A DNA stretch of 64,000 nucleotides from Pseudomonas abietaniphila (GCF_900100795.1 NZ_FNCO01000007.1:1-64000), one strand, 5' to 3'. Shown: positions 48,701 through 57,441, counted from the stretch's first letter. The notes: generated by a model from the sequence alone, not told the origin. A program made the numbers and translations.

Positions 48701-48801
48701 GTAGAAGCGCGCTTGGTCTGGACTGCCTCCGGACGAGCGCGGTATGCCTGCGACAGGGTCGGCGCCTGACACAGTCCCATCGCGGGCAAGCGCGCTCCTA
48801 C
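48701..48801. repeat. Paired inverted REP element (family B, decayed copy)
   Basis: GTAGAAGCGCGCTTG at the left and its inverted partner CGCGGGCAAGCGCGCTCCTA (48781-48800) at the right enclose about 65 bases between pncA and the FNT gene. The left arm has a base change and has lost the CCCGCG end. The intact form is at 49876-49962. Confidence 0.75.
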
Positions 48802-48930
48802 AAAGCGAGCGTGCAGTCGGCTGGGTCTTGGCGAACGACTCTGAAGCCAATGGGTCTGAACCTTCAGCACGGCACAGACCCCAGCGGGCAGCACGGGCCG
48901 TTCCCTCCCCGAAGAACACCGAGATCGACC

Positions 48931-49869
48931 ATGGACAGCGAACAAGACGGCAAGACCCCGGGCCTGACGCCCGAAGAAGAACGCGACATCGACGAAAACC
49001 AGCCGCCTCGGGCCGCCGTCCTGCACGAGACCATCCGCATGCAGGGCGATCAGGAACTGGAGCGCAATGTCGCGGCGCTGTTCTGGTCGGCGCTGGCAGC
49101 GGGCCTGACCATGGGGTTGTCCCTGATGGCCATGGGGTTGCTCAACTCCAGGCTGCCGGATGGCGAGGGCTTTCACGCCATCGCCAGCCTCGGTTACAGC
49201 GCAGGCTTTCTGGCGGTCATCCTGGCGCGCCAGCAACTGTTCACTGAAAACACCATCACGGCGGTTCTGCCGGTGATGACCAAATTCACCCTCAGCAACA
49301 TCGGTCGCCTGCTGCGGCTGTGGTCGGTGGTGTTGGTCGGCAACCTGTGCGGCACCTTGCTGGTGGCTTACGTCATGCTGCACTTGCCGATTTTCGACAG
49401 CAAGACTGACCTGGCCTTTCTGGAAATTGGCCGCAAGGTCATGGAAAACGATGTCGGCACCATGTTTGCCAAAGGCATTATTTCAGGCTGGATGATCGCC
49501 ACGATGGTCTGGATGATCGCATCCATGGAAGCAGCCAAAGTGGCGATCATCGTGATGATCACCTACCTGATGGCCCTGGGCGACTTCACCCACATCGTTG
49601 TCGGTTCGGCCGAAGTGTCTTATCTGGTGTTCGCCGGCGAACTGCCGTGGAAGGACTTCTGGATGGTATTCGCCGGCCCGACGCTGGCCGGGAACATCAT
49701 TGGCGGCAGCTTTATCTTTGCCTTGATCAGCCACGCGCAGATCCGCAGCGAGAGTGGTACACCGAAGAAGCAGACGTCGCAGAAGCAGTCACTGCAGAAA
49801 AAACAACGCGCTGTCCCGGATCGCGAGGACACAGAACGCAAGGGTGATGCAGCGCGTAAGGGCACTTGA
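48931..49869 (+). CDS. Formate/nitrite transporter-family channel (YfdC-like)
   Basis: A 312-residue membrane protein of the FNT family. An acidic N-terminal extension (1-45) precedes six spans with the family's repeated hairpin pores (FLAVILARQQLFTENTITAV and later VGSAEVSYLVFAGELP). The acidic leader and ETIRMQGDQELER segment resemble YfdC, a member of unknown substrate. It ends in a basic, glutamine-rich tail of about 40 residues. A channel for small monovalent anions in the inner membrane is likely. Confidence 0.85.
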   Translation: MDSEQDGKTPGLTPEEERDIDENQPPRAAVLHETIRMQGDQELERNVAALFWSALAAGLTMGLSLMAMGLLNSRLPDGEGFHAIASLGYSAGFLAVILARQQLFTENTITAVLPVMTKFTLSNIGRLLRLWSVVLVGNLCGTLLVAYVMLHLPIFDSKTDLAFLEIGRKVMENDVGTMFAKGIISGWMIATMVWMIASMEAAKVAIIVMITYLMALGDFTHIVVGSAEVSYLVFAGELPWKDFWMVFAGPTLAGNIIGGSFIFALISHAQIRSESGTPKKQTSQKQSLQKKQRAVPDREDTERKGDAARKGT

Positions 49870-49875
49870 GAACCT

Positions 49876-49962
49876 GTAGGAGCGCGCTTGCCCGCGAATG
49901 CGGTAGGTCTGCCTCATTGTTGTCGCATGACACACCGCAATCGCGGGCAAGCGCGCTCCTAC
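49876..49962. repeat. Paired inverted REP element (family B)
   Basis: GTAGGAGCGCGCTTGCCCGC and its inverted copy enclose about 45 bases after the FNT gene. Only four bases separate it from the stop, so it may also shield the 3' end of that messenger. Confidence 0.9.
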
Positions 49963-49999
49963 CAGTCGGTGTTATCTGGAAAGACAAGTCACCTGGACC

Positions 50000-50020
50000 T
50001 TCTTAAATTATTTTTAAGAA
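50000..50020 (+). promoter_or_regulatory. PmrA-like box upstream of the two-component genes
   Basis: TTCTTAAA-TTATT-TTTAAGAA is a perfect dyad that also reads as CTTAAA-N5-TTTAAG, the HTTAAD-N5-HTTAAD pattern of PmrA/BasR-type response regulators. It is about 60 bases before the response regulator ATG, suited to autoregulation. Confidence 0.55.
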
Positions 50021-50081
50021 ATACCGGCTACGTTTAAAGGCAAAATACAGCCTTCAGTCACTACGTGGTTCAGACATCTCA

Positions 50082-50765
50082 ATGACCCGAATCCTGACAA
50101 TCGAAGACGATGCCGTCACCGCCAAGGAAATCGTTGCCGAACTCAGCAGCCATGGCCTTCAAGTGGATTGGGTCGACAATGGCCGTGAAGGCCTGGTGCG
50201 GGCGGTCAGCGGCGACTACGACCTGATCACCCTGGACCGCATGCTCCCCGAAGTCGACGGCCTGGCCATTGTCACGACCATGCGCGCGCTGGGGATTGCC
50301 ACGCCAATCCTGATGATCAGCGCCCTGTCCGACGTCGACGAGCGTGTCCGCGGCCTGCGTGCCGGCGGTGATGATTACCTGTCCAAACCCTTCGCTTCCG
50401 ATGAAATGGCCGCCCGCGTTGAGGTTCTGCTGCGCCGCAGCAACCCGGTGACCCAGGCCGAAACCATGCTCAAGGTCGCGGACCTGGAACTGAACCTCAT
50501 CACCCGCGAGGCCAGCCGCGCCGGCCAGCCACTGAACCTGCTGCCGACCGAATACAAGCTGCTGGAATTCCTGATGCGCAACAGCGGCCAGATCATCACC
50601 CGCATGATGATCTTCGAAGAAGTCTGGGGGTATCACTTCGACCCTGGCACCAACCTGATCGACGTGCACATCGGTCGCTTGCGCAAGAAAATCGATCCCC
50701 CTACCCTGACGCCGCTGATACGTACCGTTCGAGGCTCAGGTTATGTCATTGCCGAACCCGTCTAA
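50082..50765 (+). CDS. OmpR/PhoB-family response regulator
   Basis: A 227-residue regulator. The receiver domain has the acidic pair ED9-10, phospho-acceptor D52 (LITLDRMLP) and the KPF motif (YLSKPFAS). The C-terminal winged helix is normal (LPTEYKLLEFLMRNSGQIIT ... IDVHIGRLRKKI). It overlaps the sensor kinase gene by 23 bases. The upstream dyad suggests PmrA-type DNA recognition, but no lipid A modification genes are near, so regulon and name stay open. Confidence 0.93.
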   Translation: MTRILTIEDDAVTAKEIVAELSSHGLQVDWVDNGREGLVRAVSGDYDLITLDRMLPEVDGLAIVTTMRALGIATPILMISALSDVDERVRGLRAGGDDYLSKPFASDEMAARVEVLLRRSNPVTQAETMLKVADLELNLITREASRAGQPLNLLPTEYKLLEFLMRNSGQIITRMMIFEEVWGYHFDPGTNLIDVHIGRLRKKIDPPTLTPLIRTVRGSGYVIAEPV

Positions 50766-52134
50766 GGGCTGGCGCTCCTCCAGCAGCCGTCTGCTGGCGC
50801 TCTACAGTTTTCTATTCGTGGCCTGGAGCAGCATCCTCATGGGGGTGCTGTACTGGGAAGTCACCAGTTACCTCAATACCCTCGCCCGGCATTCCCTGAT
50901 GCAACGTCAACAGCTGTTCTCGCGCTTCGAAGGCGCGCAGCTGGACGATGCCCTGCACACCAGCGATAAATTCGACATCCGCTCCGTCGACGCCTACGGC
51001 CTGTTTGATAAGGATTTGAAGCCGATCAGCGGCCCCGTCCACGAGATTCCCGAAGGCTTGAAACTCACCGGCGAGATTCAGGAGCTGGACACCTGCATCG
51101 ACTCCGACGACCCGGACCTGCCACGTGCCAGCTGCGATGCCGTCGCGATCCACACCATGGACGACCGCTGGCTGGTGCTGGTCCGCGACAACGGCTCGCT
51201 GTTTGCCGTGACCACGCTGATCCTGCGCGCGTTGTTGTGGGGCGTCTCGTTGACGATCATTCCCGGCGCACTGGGCTGGCATCTGTTACGTCAGCGACCG
51301 CTGCGGCGTATCGGGGCGATCCAGGCCAGCGCCGAGGCCATCGTCACGGGCGACCTGACCAAACGCTTGCCGGTCTCGAACCGGCGCGACGAACTGGACA
51401 TGCTGGCGGACATCGTCAACGCCATGCTCGACCGTATCGAACGCCTGATGAACGAGGTCAAAGGGGTCTGCGACAACATTGCCCACGACCTGCGCACCCC
51501 GCTCACCCGCCTGCGCGCGCAGTTGTACCGCATTCAACAGCAGTCCGCCGAAGACTCGCCTCAAGGTGAACAAATGGCGCAGGTGATCGCCGACGCCGAC
51601 ACCCTGATGGCACGTTTTCGGGGCCTGCTGCGGATTTCGGAACTGGAAGATCATCAGCGCCGTTCAGCGTTTGGTCAAATGGACCCTGTGCCGTTGCTTC
51701 ACGAGCTGTACGACTTCTACCTGCCACTGGCGGAAGAAGGTCGCATCGCACTTCAACTGAAAATGGCCGAACAGCTGCCGCCTGTTATCGGTGACCGGGC
51801 CCTGCTGTTCGAAGCCCTGTCCAATCTGCTCAGCAACTCGATCAAGTTCACCCCGCCGGGCGGCCAGGTTTTGCTCATCGCCCGGGCCGAAGGCGACACC
51901 ACGTTCATCGAAGTCCAGGACACCGGGCCCGGCATTCCCGACGCCGAACGTGAGGCCGTGTTCAAGCGGTTCTATCGCAGCGAAACCGGTAATCAACAGA
52001 GCGGGTTTGGGCTTGGGCTGTCTATCGTCGCGGCGATCGTCAACCTGCACGGCTTCAAGCTGCGTATCGGAAACAGCCCGTCCGGGGGTGCAAGCCTGGT
52101 GCTTGAGTGTCGGCAGGTATTGGCATTGGGGTGA
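50743..52134 (+). CDS. Sensor histidine kinase
   Basis: A 463-residue inner-membrane kinase. Spans at about 18-40 and 155-182 enclose a periplasmic sensor of about 115 residues, which carries an ExxE motif (E111, E114) and a cluster of acidic residues with two cysteines (DTCIDSDDPDLPRASC). This could bind metal or cationic ligands. HAMP (about 183-235) is followed by the phospho-accepting H248 in NIAHDLRTPLTRLR and the ATP-binding N, G1 and G2 boxes (NLLSNSIKFTPPGG, VQDTGPGIP, GFGLGLSIV). It is coupled to the response regulator and followed by a terminator. Confidence 0.93.
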   Translation: MSLPNPSKGWRSSSSRLLALYSFLFVAWSSILMGVLYWEVTSYLNTLARHSLMQRQQLFSRFEGAQLDDALHTSDKFDIRSVDAYGLFDKDLKPISGPVHEIPEGLKLTGEIQELDTCIDSDDPDLPRASCDAVAIHTMDDRWLVLVRDNGSLFAVTTLILRALLWGVSLTIIPGALGWHLLRQRPLRRIGAIQASAEAIVTGDLTKRLPVSNRRDELDMLADIVNAMLDRIERLMNEVKGVCDNIAHDLRTPLTRLRAQLYRIQQQSAEDSPQGEQMAQVIADADTLMARFRGLLRISELEDHQRRSAFGQMDPVPLLHELYDFYLPLAEEGRIALQLKMAEQLPPVIGDRALLFEALSNLLSNSIKFTPPGGQVLLIARAEGDTTFIEVQDTGPGIPDAEREAVFKRFYRSETGNQQSGFGLGLSIVAAIVNLHGFKLRIGNSPSGGASLVLECRQVLALG

Positions 52135-52136
52135 TG

Positions 52137-52167
52137 CAACAAAGCCGCCTCATCGGCGGCTTTGTTG
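52137..52167 (+). terminator. Terminator after the sensor kinase gene
   Basis: A perfect 13-bp stem CAACAAAGCCGCC / GGCGGCTTTGTTG with a 5-base loop follows the stop at two bases. It also faces the small minus-strand ORF at 52181, so it can end both transcripts. Confidence 0.8.
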
Positions 52168-52180
52168 TATGGATTTCACG

Positions 52181-52339
52181 TCACATGTTCCGGGCTTTCT
52201 CGATGATCCGGTCCTGCCGCTCCCACGCCTTCTTCATGACCTCCTGATAAACGCGTTCCTTTTCTTCGGAGGTTGCGTTGCGCACGAAGTCCGACAACGA
52301 CCTCTTCATTTCCTGAGCGTTCTTTTCAGACGGGTTCAT
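52181..52339 (-). CDS. 52-residue ORF overlapping the zeta-toxin gene end
   Basis: Starting at ATG 52339 inside the last codons of the zeta-toxin-like gene (14 bases overlap, another frame), this frame encodes a highly charged helical protein. Its sequence includes NAQEMKRSLSDFVRNATSEE and WERQDRIIEKARNM. GAGGGA lies upstream of the ATG. It resembles no epsilon antitoxin I know, but tight overlap with a toxin-like gene on the same strand makes an antitoxin or co-factor role worth testing. Short length makes chance possible. Confidence 0.55.
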   Translation of the reverse strand: MNPSEKNAQEMKRSLSDFVRNATSEEKERVYQEVMKKAWERQDRIIEKARNM

Positions 52340-53054
52340 TGATATCCCTCATGTCGTCCAGCGTCCTTTCAAGCGAGGTTTGATCATAGATTTCAGGTAC
52401 GTGATCGTCAATTCGCTGGATATTCTCCTTGTAGAAGCGCGTTGAGCCGCTCTCATTTTTAATAAAAAGGTCGACCGTGACCGCATGACCGAACTCTATC
52501 TTGAGTCGGTTCACAACGTTGCGGGCGCTGAAATACTGTCGGATAAACTCACTCAAAGGAATGTTACGGCCCTCCACCTGCTCTCTTGCAGTCACAAACC
52601 TCCATGCCAATTTAGGGTCTTGATAAACGTACAAAATCAGGACGAATCGGCCCTTCCTTAAAGACCTGCGAATATTACGAGCTACCGTCTCGAAGTTCGC
52701 CGACGTGCCATCCAACAGGAACGACTGGTTTTGCTTCAAAACCTGGTCGTGAAGTTTGTCCACCAAAACCGAAACGGCACGCTGGAACAGACAAGAATTG
52801 CCTCCTGTGTAGGCAGGTATTTCAGCCCTCAACAAATCAGGGTCGATTCGAACTGATCTGGCTTCGAACCTGGCCAGAAACTCCAACGAAGCCTCTGTCT
52901 TGCCCGCTCCGGGCGAGCCTGCCATAAATATAGAGACGGGATACTCTTCCGGCACATAAATCGAAGTATCCGTCAGCCTCTTCGCAATCTCCCTTCTATT
53001 TGCTTTAGCGAATAGCAGCGCCTCATCCGCAATTCTCTGATCATCTGGCCCCAT
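52326..53054 (-). CDS. Zeta-toxin-family kinase
   Basis: A 242-residue P-loop protein of the zeta-toxin / PezT group, which phosphorylate UDP-activated sugars and block wall synthesis. Walker A is GSPGAGKT (residues 46-53), then VRIDPDLLRAEIP with the likely catalytic Asp, a substrate-binding segment (FLLDGTSANFETVARNIRRS) and ARNVVNRLKIEFG. The frame is open to 53171, but that part runs back to a terminator with no ribosome site; ATG 53054 has GAAAGGAAG upstream and starts a natural N-terminus. The region is AT-richer than its surroundings, which suggests acquisition. Confidence 0.8.
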   Translation of the reverse strand: MGPDDQRIADEALLFAKANRREIAKRLTDTSIYVPEEYPVSIFMAGSPGAGKTEASLEFLARFEARSVRIDPDLLRAEIPAYTGGNSCLFQRAVSVLVDKLHDQVLKQNQSFLLDGTSANFETVARNIRRSLRKGRFVLILYVYQDPKLAWRFVTAREQVEGRNIPLSEFIRQYFSARNVVNRLKIEFGHAVTVDLFIKNESGSTRFYKENIQRIDDHVPEIYDQTSLERTLDDMRDINEPV

Positions 53055-53174
53055 TGCCCTCAGCTTCCTTTCGTTGAGTTCATCATGCGTCAATCGGTGG
53101 GGATTATTGGTGATCGCTTTGGACGCGCCTATCCGACGCAACAAAACGAAACAGGACGCGTTGGGGACCATTCA

Positions 53175-53206
53175 CAAAAAAGCCCATGACGTTTCCGCCA
53201 GGGGCT
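53175..53206 (-). terminator. Rho-independent terminator of the lipoprotein gene
   Basis: On the minus strand AGCCC-C-TGGCG, loop GAAA, CGTCA-T-GGGCT is followed by six T. It ends the lipoprotein transcript and so implies that the zeta-toxin gene just beyond has its own promoter between about 53170 and 53060. Confidence 0.75.
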
Positions 53207-53238
53207 CACTAAAAACCATTGATGAAAGAAATGTCAGT

Positions 53239-53649
53239 TCACCCCGGCATGCAGGTGAAATCCTTGCTCTGCCCGATCTGATGCCCGCTCGAATCCTCCA
53301 GCTTCACCCGATACTCCTCGCCCAGACTCGACTCCACGAGTTTGTAATGCTCACCGGCCTTGAACTGATGAAAGCGGATACCTGCCCCACAATTCATCTG
53401 CCCGTCATCACCGTTGCCCGCGACGATCAACTCGACATCCAGCGTGTGCGCCCCAGGTTTCGCGTCGAAATAGCGGCCGTCATTCAGGCGTTTTCCGTCC
53501 AGATCCTCCGCCATCAACACGCCGGAAGGCTCTTCCTGCAAGCCGATCCACGCCTCACTCGGGTCAGCCTTAGGCATCGGGCCCGCGCAGCCAGAAAGGA
53601 CAGCAACCAGACCCAACAGGGGAACAAGCAGCAATGATTTGGCGTTCAT
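53239..53649 (-). CDS. Hypothetical lipoprotein
   Basis: A 136-residue lipoprotein with lipobox LSGCA. The mature part reads as a beta-rich domain (EEPSGVLMAEDLDGKRLNDG, then PGAHTLDVELIVAGN and AGEHYKLVESSLGEEYRVKL) similar in layout to PEGA-type envelope domains. Two cysteines (MNCGAG and FTCMPG) may pair. ATG 53649 is the only start giving a signal. Function unknown. Confidence 0.75.
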   Translation of the reverse strand: MNAKSLLLVPLLGLVAVLSGCAGPMPKADPSEAWIGLQEEPSGVLMAEDLDGKRLNDGRYFDAKPGAHTLDVELIVAGNGDDGQMNCGAGIRFHQFKAGEHYKLVESSLGEEYRVKLEDSSGHQIGQSKDFTCMPG

Positions 53650-54041
53650 GACACAACCCTCAGCAGTTGAAAAGATCCCCGTGGCGCAGGGTGAATTTCG
53701 ATGGATCAAGGCTGCGCGTGCGCTGGATGAACAACAAATGAATCCCCGATGAAAGCGCCTTGTGTGCCGGACTAACCATTTGTTCATCCGGCTGAAAGCC
53801 GCCTGTTAGGCGCCCGCACCAAAACTGCGCTGAGAACGCTGCTACTGCATACAAATCGGCGGTGGACGGCGAGACAAGCCCGCCAGAATGCCCATCACTG
53901 ATTGTTCCCACGCTCCGCGTGGTAACACATTCAATGACGCTCTGCGTCATCCGGAATGTGACGCATGCGGACAGACACCCCTGTTTTGAGAACCATAGAA
54001 TCTCCCACAGGGTCATCCGCATTCAGAAATCGGGGTTCAGC
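53650..54041. other. Intergenic region without a gene
   Basis: About 390 bases between the lipoprotein gene (upstream side) and the end of the amidohydrolase gene. Apart from the small inverted-repeat cluster at 53904-53964 I see no coding frame with a ribosome site. The promoter of the lipoprotein gene should lie near 53660-53720. Confidence 0.5.
53904..53964. repeat. Intergenic repeat with two small hairpins
   Basis: CCACGC-TCC-GCGTGG (53908-53922) and TGACGC-TCT-GCGTCA (53935-53949) sit side by side inside a CATTC ... GAATG pair. I recall this unit as a common dispersed element between Pseudomonas genes. Only one copy is in the window. Confidence 0.6.
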
Positions 54042-54887
54042 TCACGCTTCAACCACCATAAAATCAAACAACACCTGCGGCGCTTCGATCAGCAAGGAGC
54101 GCATCACTTGCGGCGAGCAGTCCAGCGCCCGCAACTGCTCGACCACAGAACCATAACTCACGCGGTTTTCATGTTGAGTGTGAGGCCAGTCACTGCCCCA
54201 GACCAGGCGCTGCTGACCAAAGCTCTGGAGCAACAACGGCAAGGCGGCACGGGAGAAATCGAGGTTCTCCTGTTCGCTGCCTTCGAGTCGATAAATGCCG
54301 GAGACCTTCATCCATAAGCGCCCGCCTAGGCCCAGTTCGAGCAGCTCGCGAAACCCCGGCTGGTCGAGGCCCAGCCGCGCATCCGGCCGACCGAAATGGT
54401 CGATGACGACCTTCACGCCAAAGGGCATCAGGGCTCGGATCAAACCCGGTAAATCGGCGACATGACGATGCAGTTCGACGTGCCAGTCCAGCTCGGCGAT
54501 GTGACTGAACAGCACGGCCCACTGAGGCTCGGAAAAATCCGGCAGCGCCTTGCCCATCAGGTTCAGACGAATACCGACTACGCCCAGGCGGTCCATCTCG
54601 TCCAGTTCACTGCGGCTGATCTGGCGGTCAACCACCACCACGCCGCGCAACTGCTCCGGCGCTTGGCGCAGGGCATTGAGCAGGTAGCGGTTATCGGTGC
54701 CGAGAAAACTCGGCTGCACCAGCACGCCATGGCTCAGTCCATGGCTCTGCAGGTTGTGTTGATACATCGCCAGGGTGGCGTCGTAATCAGGTGAATAGCG
54801 TCGTGCCGATGTCAGATCCAGCTCCCTGCTGAATACGTGTGCGTGGCCGTCGATGCCTAGAATCGACGCGGGAAAGGTATCGGACAT
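54042..54887 (-). CDS. Amidohydrolase-family (TIM-barrel) hydrolase
   Basis: A 281-residue amidohydrolase_2 member related to LigI-like lactonases and decarboxylases. Metal or acid/base motifs are GIDGHAHVF (HxH), VVIDHFGRPD and GSDWPHTQ near the end. It probably opens a lactone or hydrolyses a small carboxylate. It is followed upstream by an MFS permease and a GntR regulator on the same strand, making a small uptake-and-degradation locus. ATG 54896 is an alternative start. Confidence 0.85.
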   Translation of the reverse strand: MSDTFPASILGIDGHAHVFSRELDLTSARRYSPDYDATLAMYQHNLQSHGLSHGVLVQPSFLGTDNRYLLNALRQAPEQLRGVVVVDRQISRSELDEMDRLGVVGIRLNLMGKALPDFSEPQWAVLFSHIAELDWHVELHRHVADLPGLIRALMPFGVKVVIDHFGRPDARLGLDQPGFRELLELGLGGRLWMKVSGIYRLEGSEQENLDFSRAALPLLLQSFGQQRLVWGSDWPHTQHENRVSYGSVVEQLRALDCSPQVMRSLLIEAPQVLFDFMVVEA

Positions 54888-54944
54888 GGGTCTCATCTAT
54901 CGAAGAAAAGCGCGGTGCAATGCACACCGCGCAGGTAAAACGCA

Positions 54945-56231
54945 TCAGGCGCGAGCGGTTTCGCTGCTGACTGAGCCTTGTGCGGCGGCGGGGCTGTTTT
55001 CCAGACTGCGGCCACGGGTTTCCGGCAGGCAAAGGGCGGCAATCACAGCCACGCCGTAGGCGATGCCAGCGTCGATGCCGATCGCCGAACCCAGCGACAT
55101 CGACTCACTCATGTGGCCGACCAGAAACGGGAACACTGACGACAGCACACGGCCGAAGTTGTAGCAAAAGCCCACCCCTGCCCCGCGCACGTCGGCCGGA
55201 TAGAGTTCGTTGAACAACGCGCCGAGGCTGGCCGGGATGCCTGCCGCGAAGAAGCCCAGCGGGAATCCGAGGAACAGCATCTGGGTGTTGGTCAGCGGGA
55301 GGAACACGTAGCACTGCACGGTGATGACGCAGCACAGGGCGAACAGCACGATGTTCATGCGACGACCGATGCGGTCAATCAGAAAACCACTGGCCACACA
55401 GCCGCACCAGAAGGCAACGATGATCACGGCCAGATAACCACCGGAGTTGAGCACCGACAGGTTGCGTTCGGTTTTCAGGAAGGTGGGCAGCCAGGTCATG
55501 ACCGCGTGGTAGCCGCCGTGAGCACCAAGGCCAAGCAAGCCGCCGAGCAGCGTCACGCGGATCAGTTCAGGACGGAAGATGCCGGCCAGGGATTTGAAGA
55601 AGCTCTGCGGAATGGCTTTCTCTTTCTGCAGGCGCTGGAAGCTGTCGGGCTCTTCGACATTGCGACGCACCCAGATGATCAGCAGCGATGGCAGCAGGCC
55701 GACCAGGAACATCACGCGCCAGGCCATGTCCTGTGGCACGAACGAATAAATCAGTGTGAACACGCCCACCGCCAGGCCCCAGCCCACGGCCCATGCGCTC
55801 TGCACAGTGCCCATGACCTTGCCACGGTATTTCGGGTTGATGGTTTCAGCCATCAGCACCGCGCCGGCCGCCCATTCACCGCCGATGCCGAAGCCCTGCA
55901 AGGCCTTGACCACCAGCAGCGAACTGAAGCCGGTGACGAACGCGGACAGAAAGGTGAAAAACGAGAACCAGAGGATCATCCATTGCAGGGTGCGCACGCG
56001 ACCGTACCGGTCAGACAGCGTCCCGCCGACCCAACCGCCCAGGGCCGAGGTGACCAACGTCACACCGCTGATCAGGCCTGCATCGCCCTTGCTCAAGGCG
56101 AAAGCGGCGATCAGTGCCGGGATGGCCAGACCGAACATCTGGACTTCAAGGGCGTCCAGCGACCATCCGCCGAAACAGGCCCAGAACGTTTTACGCTCCC
56201 GAGGAGTGACTTGGCGATACCAGTTGAACAT
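54945..56231 (-). CDS. MFS transporter, organic-acid type
   Basis: A 428-residue transporter with 12 hydrophobic segments. It resembles the aromatic/organic acid symporters (FGGWSLDALEVQMFGLAIPA in span 1, GGTLSDRYGRVRTLQWMI after span 2, GFGIGGEWAAGAVLMAE in span 4). It lies between the GntR regulator and the amidohydrolase, whose substrate it probably imports. ATG 56231 is used; the frame upstream crosses the REP pair. Confidence 0.88.
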   Translation of the reverse strand: MFNWYRQVTPRERKTFWACFGGWSLDALEVQMFGLAIPALIAAFALSKGDAGLISGVTLVTSALGGWVGGTLSDRYGRVRTLQWMILWFSFFTFLSAFVTGFSSLLVVKALQGFGIGGEWAAGAVLMAETINPKYRGKVMGTVQSAWAVGWGLAVGVFTLIYSFVPQDMAWRVMFLVGLLPSLLIIWVRRNVEEPDSFQRLQKEKAIPQSFFKSLAGIFRPELIRVTLLGGLLGLGAHGGYHAVMTWLPTFLKTERNLSVLNSGGYLAVIIVAFWCGCVASGFLIDRIGRRMNIVLFALCCVITVQCYVFLPLTNTQMLFLGFPLGFFAAGIPASLGALFNELYPADVRGAGVGFCYNFGRVLSSVFPFLVGHMSESMSLGSAIGIDAGIAYGVAVIAALCLPETRGRSLENSPAAAQGSVSSETARA

Positions 56232-56325
56232 GATTCTTGTCCTTATGAAGGTGTGAAGCGGCAGTTGTTTGAGCCCGCTCTCAATGACGGGCTTTATGCA
56301 AATCCCTGTGGCGAACGGCGTTCCT

Positions 56326-56412
56326 GTGGGAGCGAATTCATTCGCGAAAGATCTTCCAAACGGCAGCATTGTCTTGATCCCGATGGCCTCTCGCGAATGA
56401 ATTCGCGCCCAC
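56326..56412. repeat. Paired inverted REP element (family A, copy 2)
   Basis: The same arms as at 46763-46849, with one changed base in the right arm (GCGCCCAC instead of GCTCCCAC). It lies between the MFS gene and its GntR regulator. Confidence 0.9.
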
Positions 56413-56459
56413 AAGATCAGCGATGCCTGGCCAGTTCGCATGTAACCGGACGGGCCGTG

Positions 56460-57191
56460 TTATCGAATATCAACGCTGTAGCGGAAATGGCTGGCGTGCC
56501 CGCGCGACCGGCGCCATTCCAGTGGCTCGCCAGCGTAATTGCGGGCCAGGCGCTCGATCACCACCACCGCGCTGTTGACCGGCACTTGCAGCAAGCGCGC
56601 ATGCACCTCGTTGATCGACTCGGCGGTCAATGTCTCTTCCGCATAGGCCACCACCTGGCCGCAAAGCTCCTCGTAGATGGGGTACAACAACGGGCCGTGC
56701 CGACTCAGATCAGTGTCCAGCAGGGTCTGGAATTGAACCTGTGGCAGCCAGATTTCTTCGGCCAGCACTGGCTGGGCGTCCAGCAGACGCAAGCGGATCA
56801 TGCGAATCACCGGCGCGTCGAGCGGCAGCCCCAACGCCTGGGACACAGCGGACGGCGCCGTCACCGGCTCAATGGACAGAATGCGGCTCTCCGGCACCTG
56901 ACGCTCGCCGGACACGCTCTGAAAACGGAAGAAACGGAACAGCGAAGACTGGAACTGCGGGCGACGAATGAACGTGCCCCGCCCCTGCTGGCGCTCCAGA
57001 ATGTTCTCATTGACCAACATGTCGATGGCCTTGCGCACCGTGCCGGTGGACAGGCAATACTCGCTCGACAAAGCGGCTTCGGTAGGAATGGCTTCACCCG
57101 GACGCCAGCGATTATTGGCGATCTGCTCAGCCAATTGATCACGCAGACGTTGGTAGAGCGGCAGACGGACATCACTGGATAGACGGTTCAT
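56460..57191 (-). CDS. GntR/HutC-family regulator
   Basis: A 243-residue regulator with an N-terminal winged helix (PGEAIPTEAALSSEYCLSTG) and a UTRA effector domain (about 85-235; ILSIEPVTAPSAVSQALGLP and YAEETLTAESINEVHARLLQ). It probably controls the downstream MFS and amidohydrolase genes. The 230 bases to the MFS gene hold a REP pair. A short dyad just upstream may be its operator. Confidence 0.9.
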   Translation of the reverse strand: MNRLSSDVRLPLYQRLRDQLAEQIANNRWRPGEAIPTEAALSSEYCLSTGTVRKAIDMLVNENILERQQGRGTFIRRPQFQSSLFRFFRFQSVSGERQVPESRILSIEPVTAPSAVSQALGLPLDAPVIRMIRLRLLDAQPVLAEEIWLPQVQFQTLLDTDLSRHGPLLYPIYEELCGQVVAYAEETLTAESINEVHARLLQVPVNSAVVVIERLARNYAGEPLEWRRSRGHASHFRYSVDIR

Positions 57192-57209
57192 AGGCGCTTC
57201 GCTGTTGTA

Positions 57210-57229
57210 GTTATGTAGTCATCTATATG
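57210..57229. promoter_or_regulatory. Weak candidate operator of the GntR/HutC gene
   Basis: TATGTAGTCATCTATATG about 20 bases before the regulator ATG has a TAG-N4-CTA dyad and AT-rich flanks, as in GntR-family sites. Arms are short, so support is limited. No other feature is seen in 57192-57441. Confidence 0.3.
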
Positions 57230-57441
57230 AATCTGAGCGAAGTATTGTCCCGTTACAAATAGCCGTCAAGTGACGCTGGTCAAATTCCGACTGCAGCCCA
57301 CCGCGTGAAACATCGCACCGGGATCAGCGAAGCTTACCGGCAGCGTCAGGTTCTCCTACACCTCCCCTCTCTCCCGTCCGATATGCCCATCTTCAGATTC
57401 GAGATTACGTCGCGGTTCCTCTCACAAGTCACGAGACCATC

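Noticed and set aside
53055..53171. N-terminal extension of the zeta-toxin-like gene
   Set aside because: It starts right after the T run of a terminator and has no ribosome site, although part of it (NNPHRLTHDELNERK) looks protein-like, so a start between the two is not excluded.
55506..57182. 558-residue plus-strand frame
   Set aside because: Shadow of the MFS and GntR genes; it also crosses the REP pair at 56326, which real genes do not.
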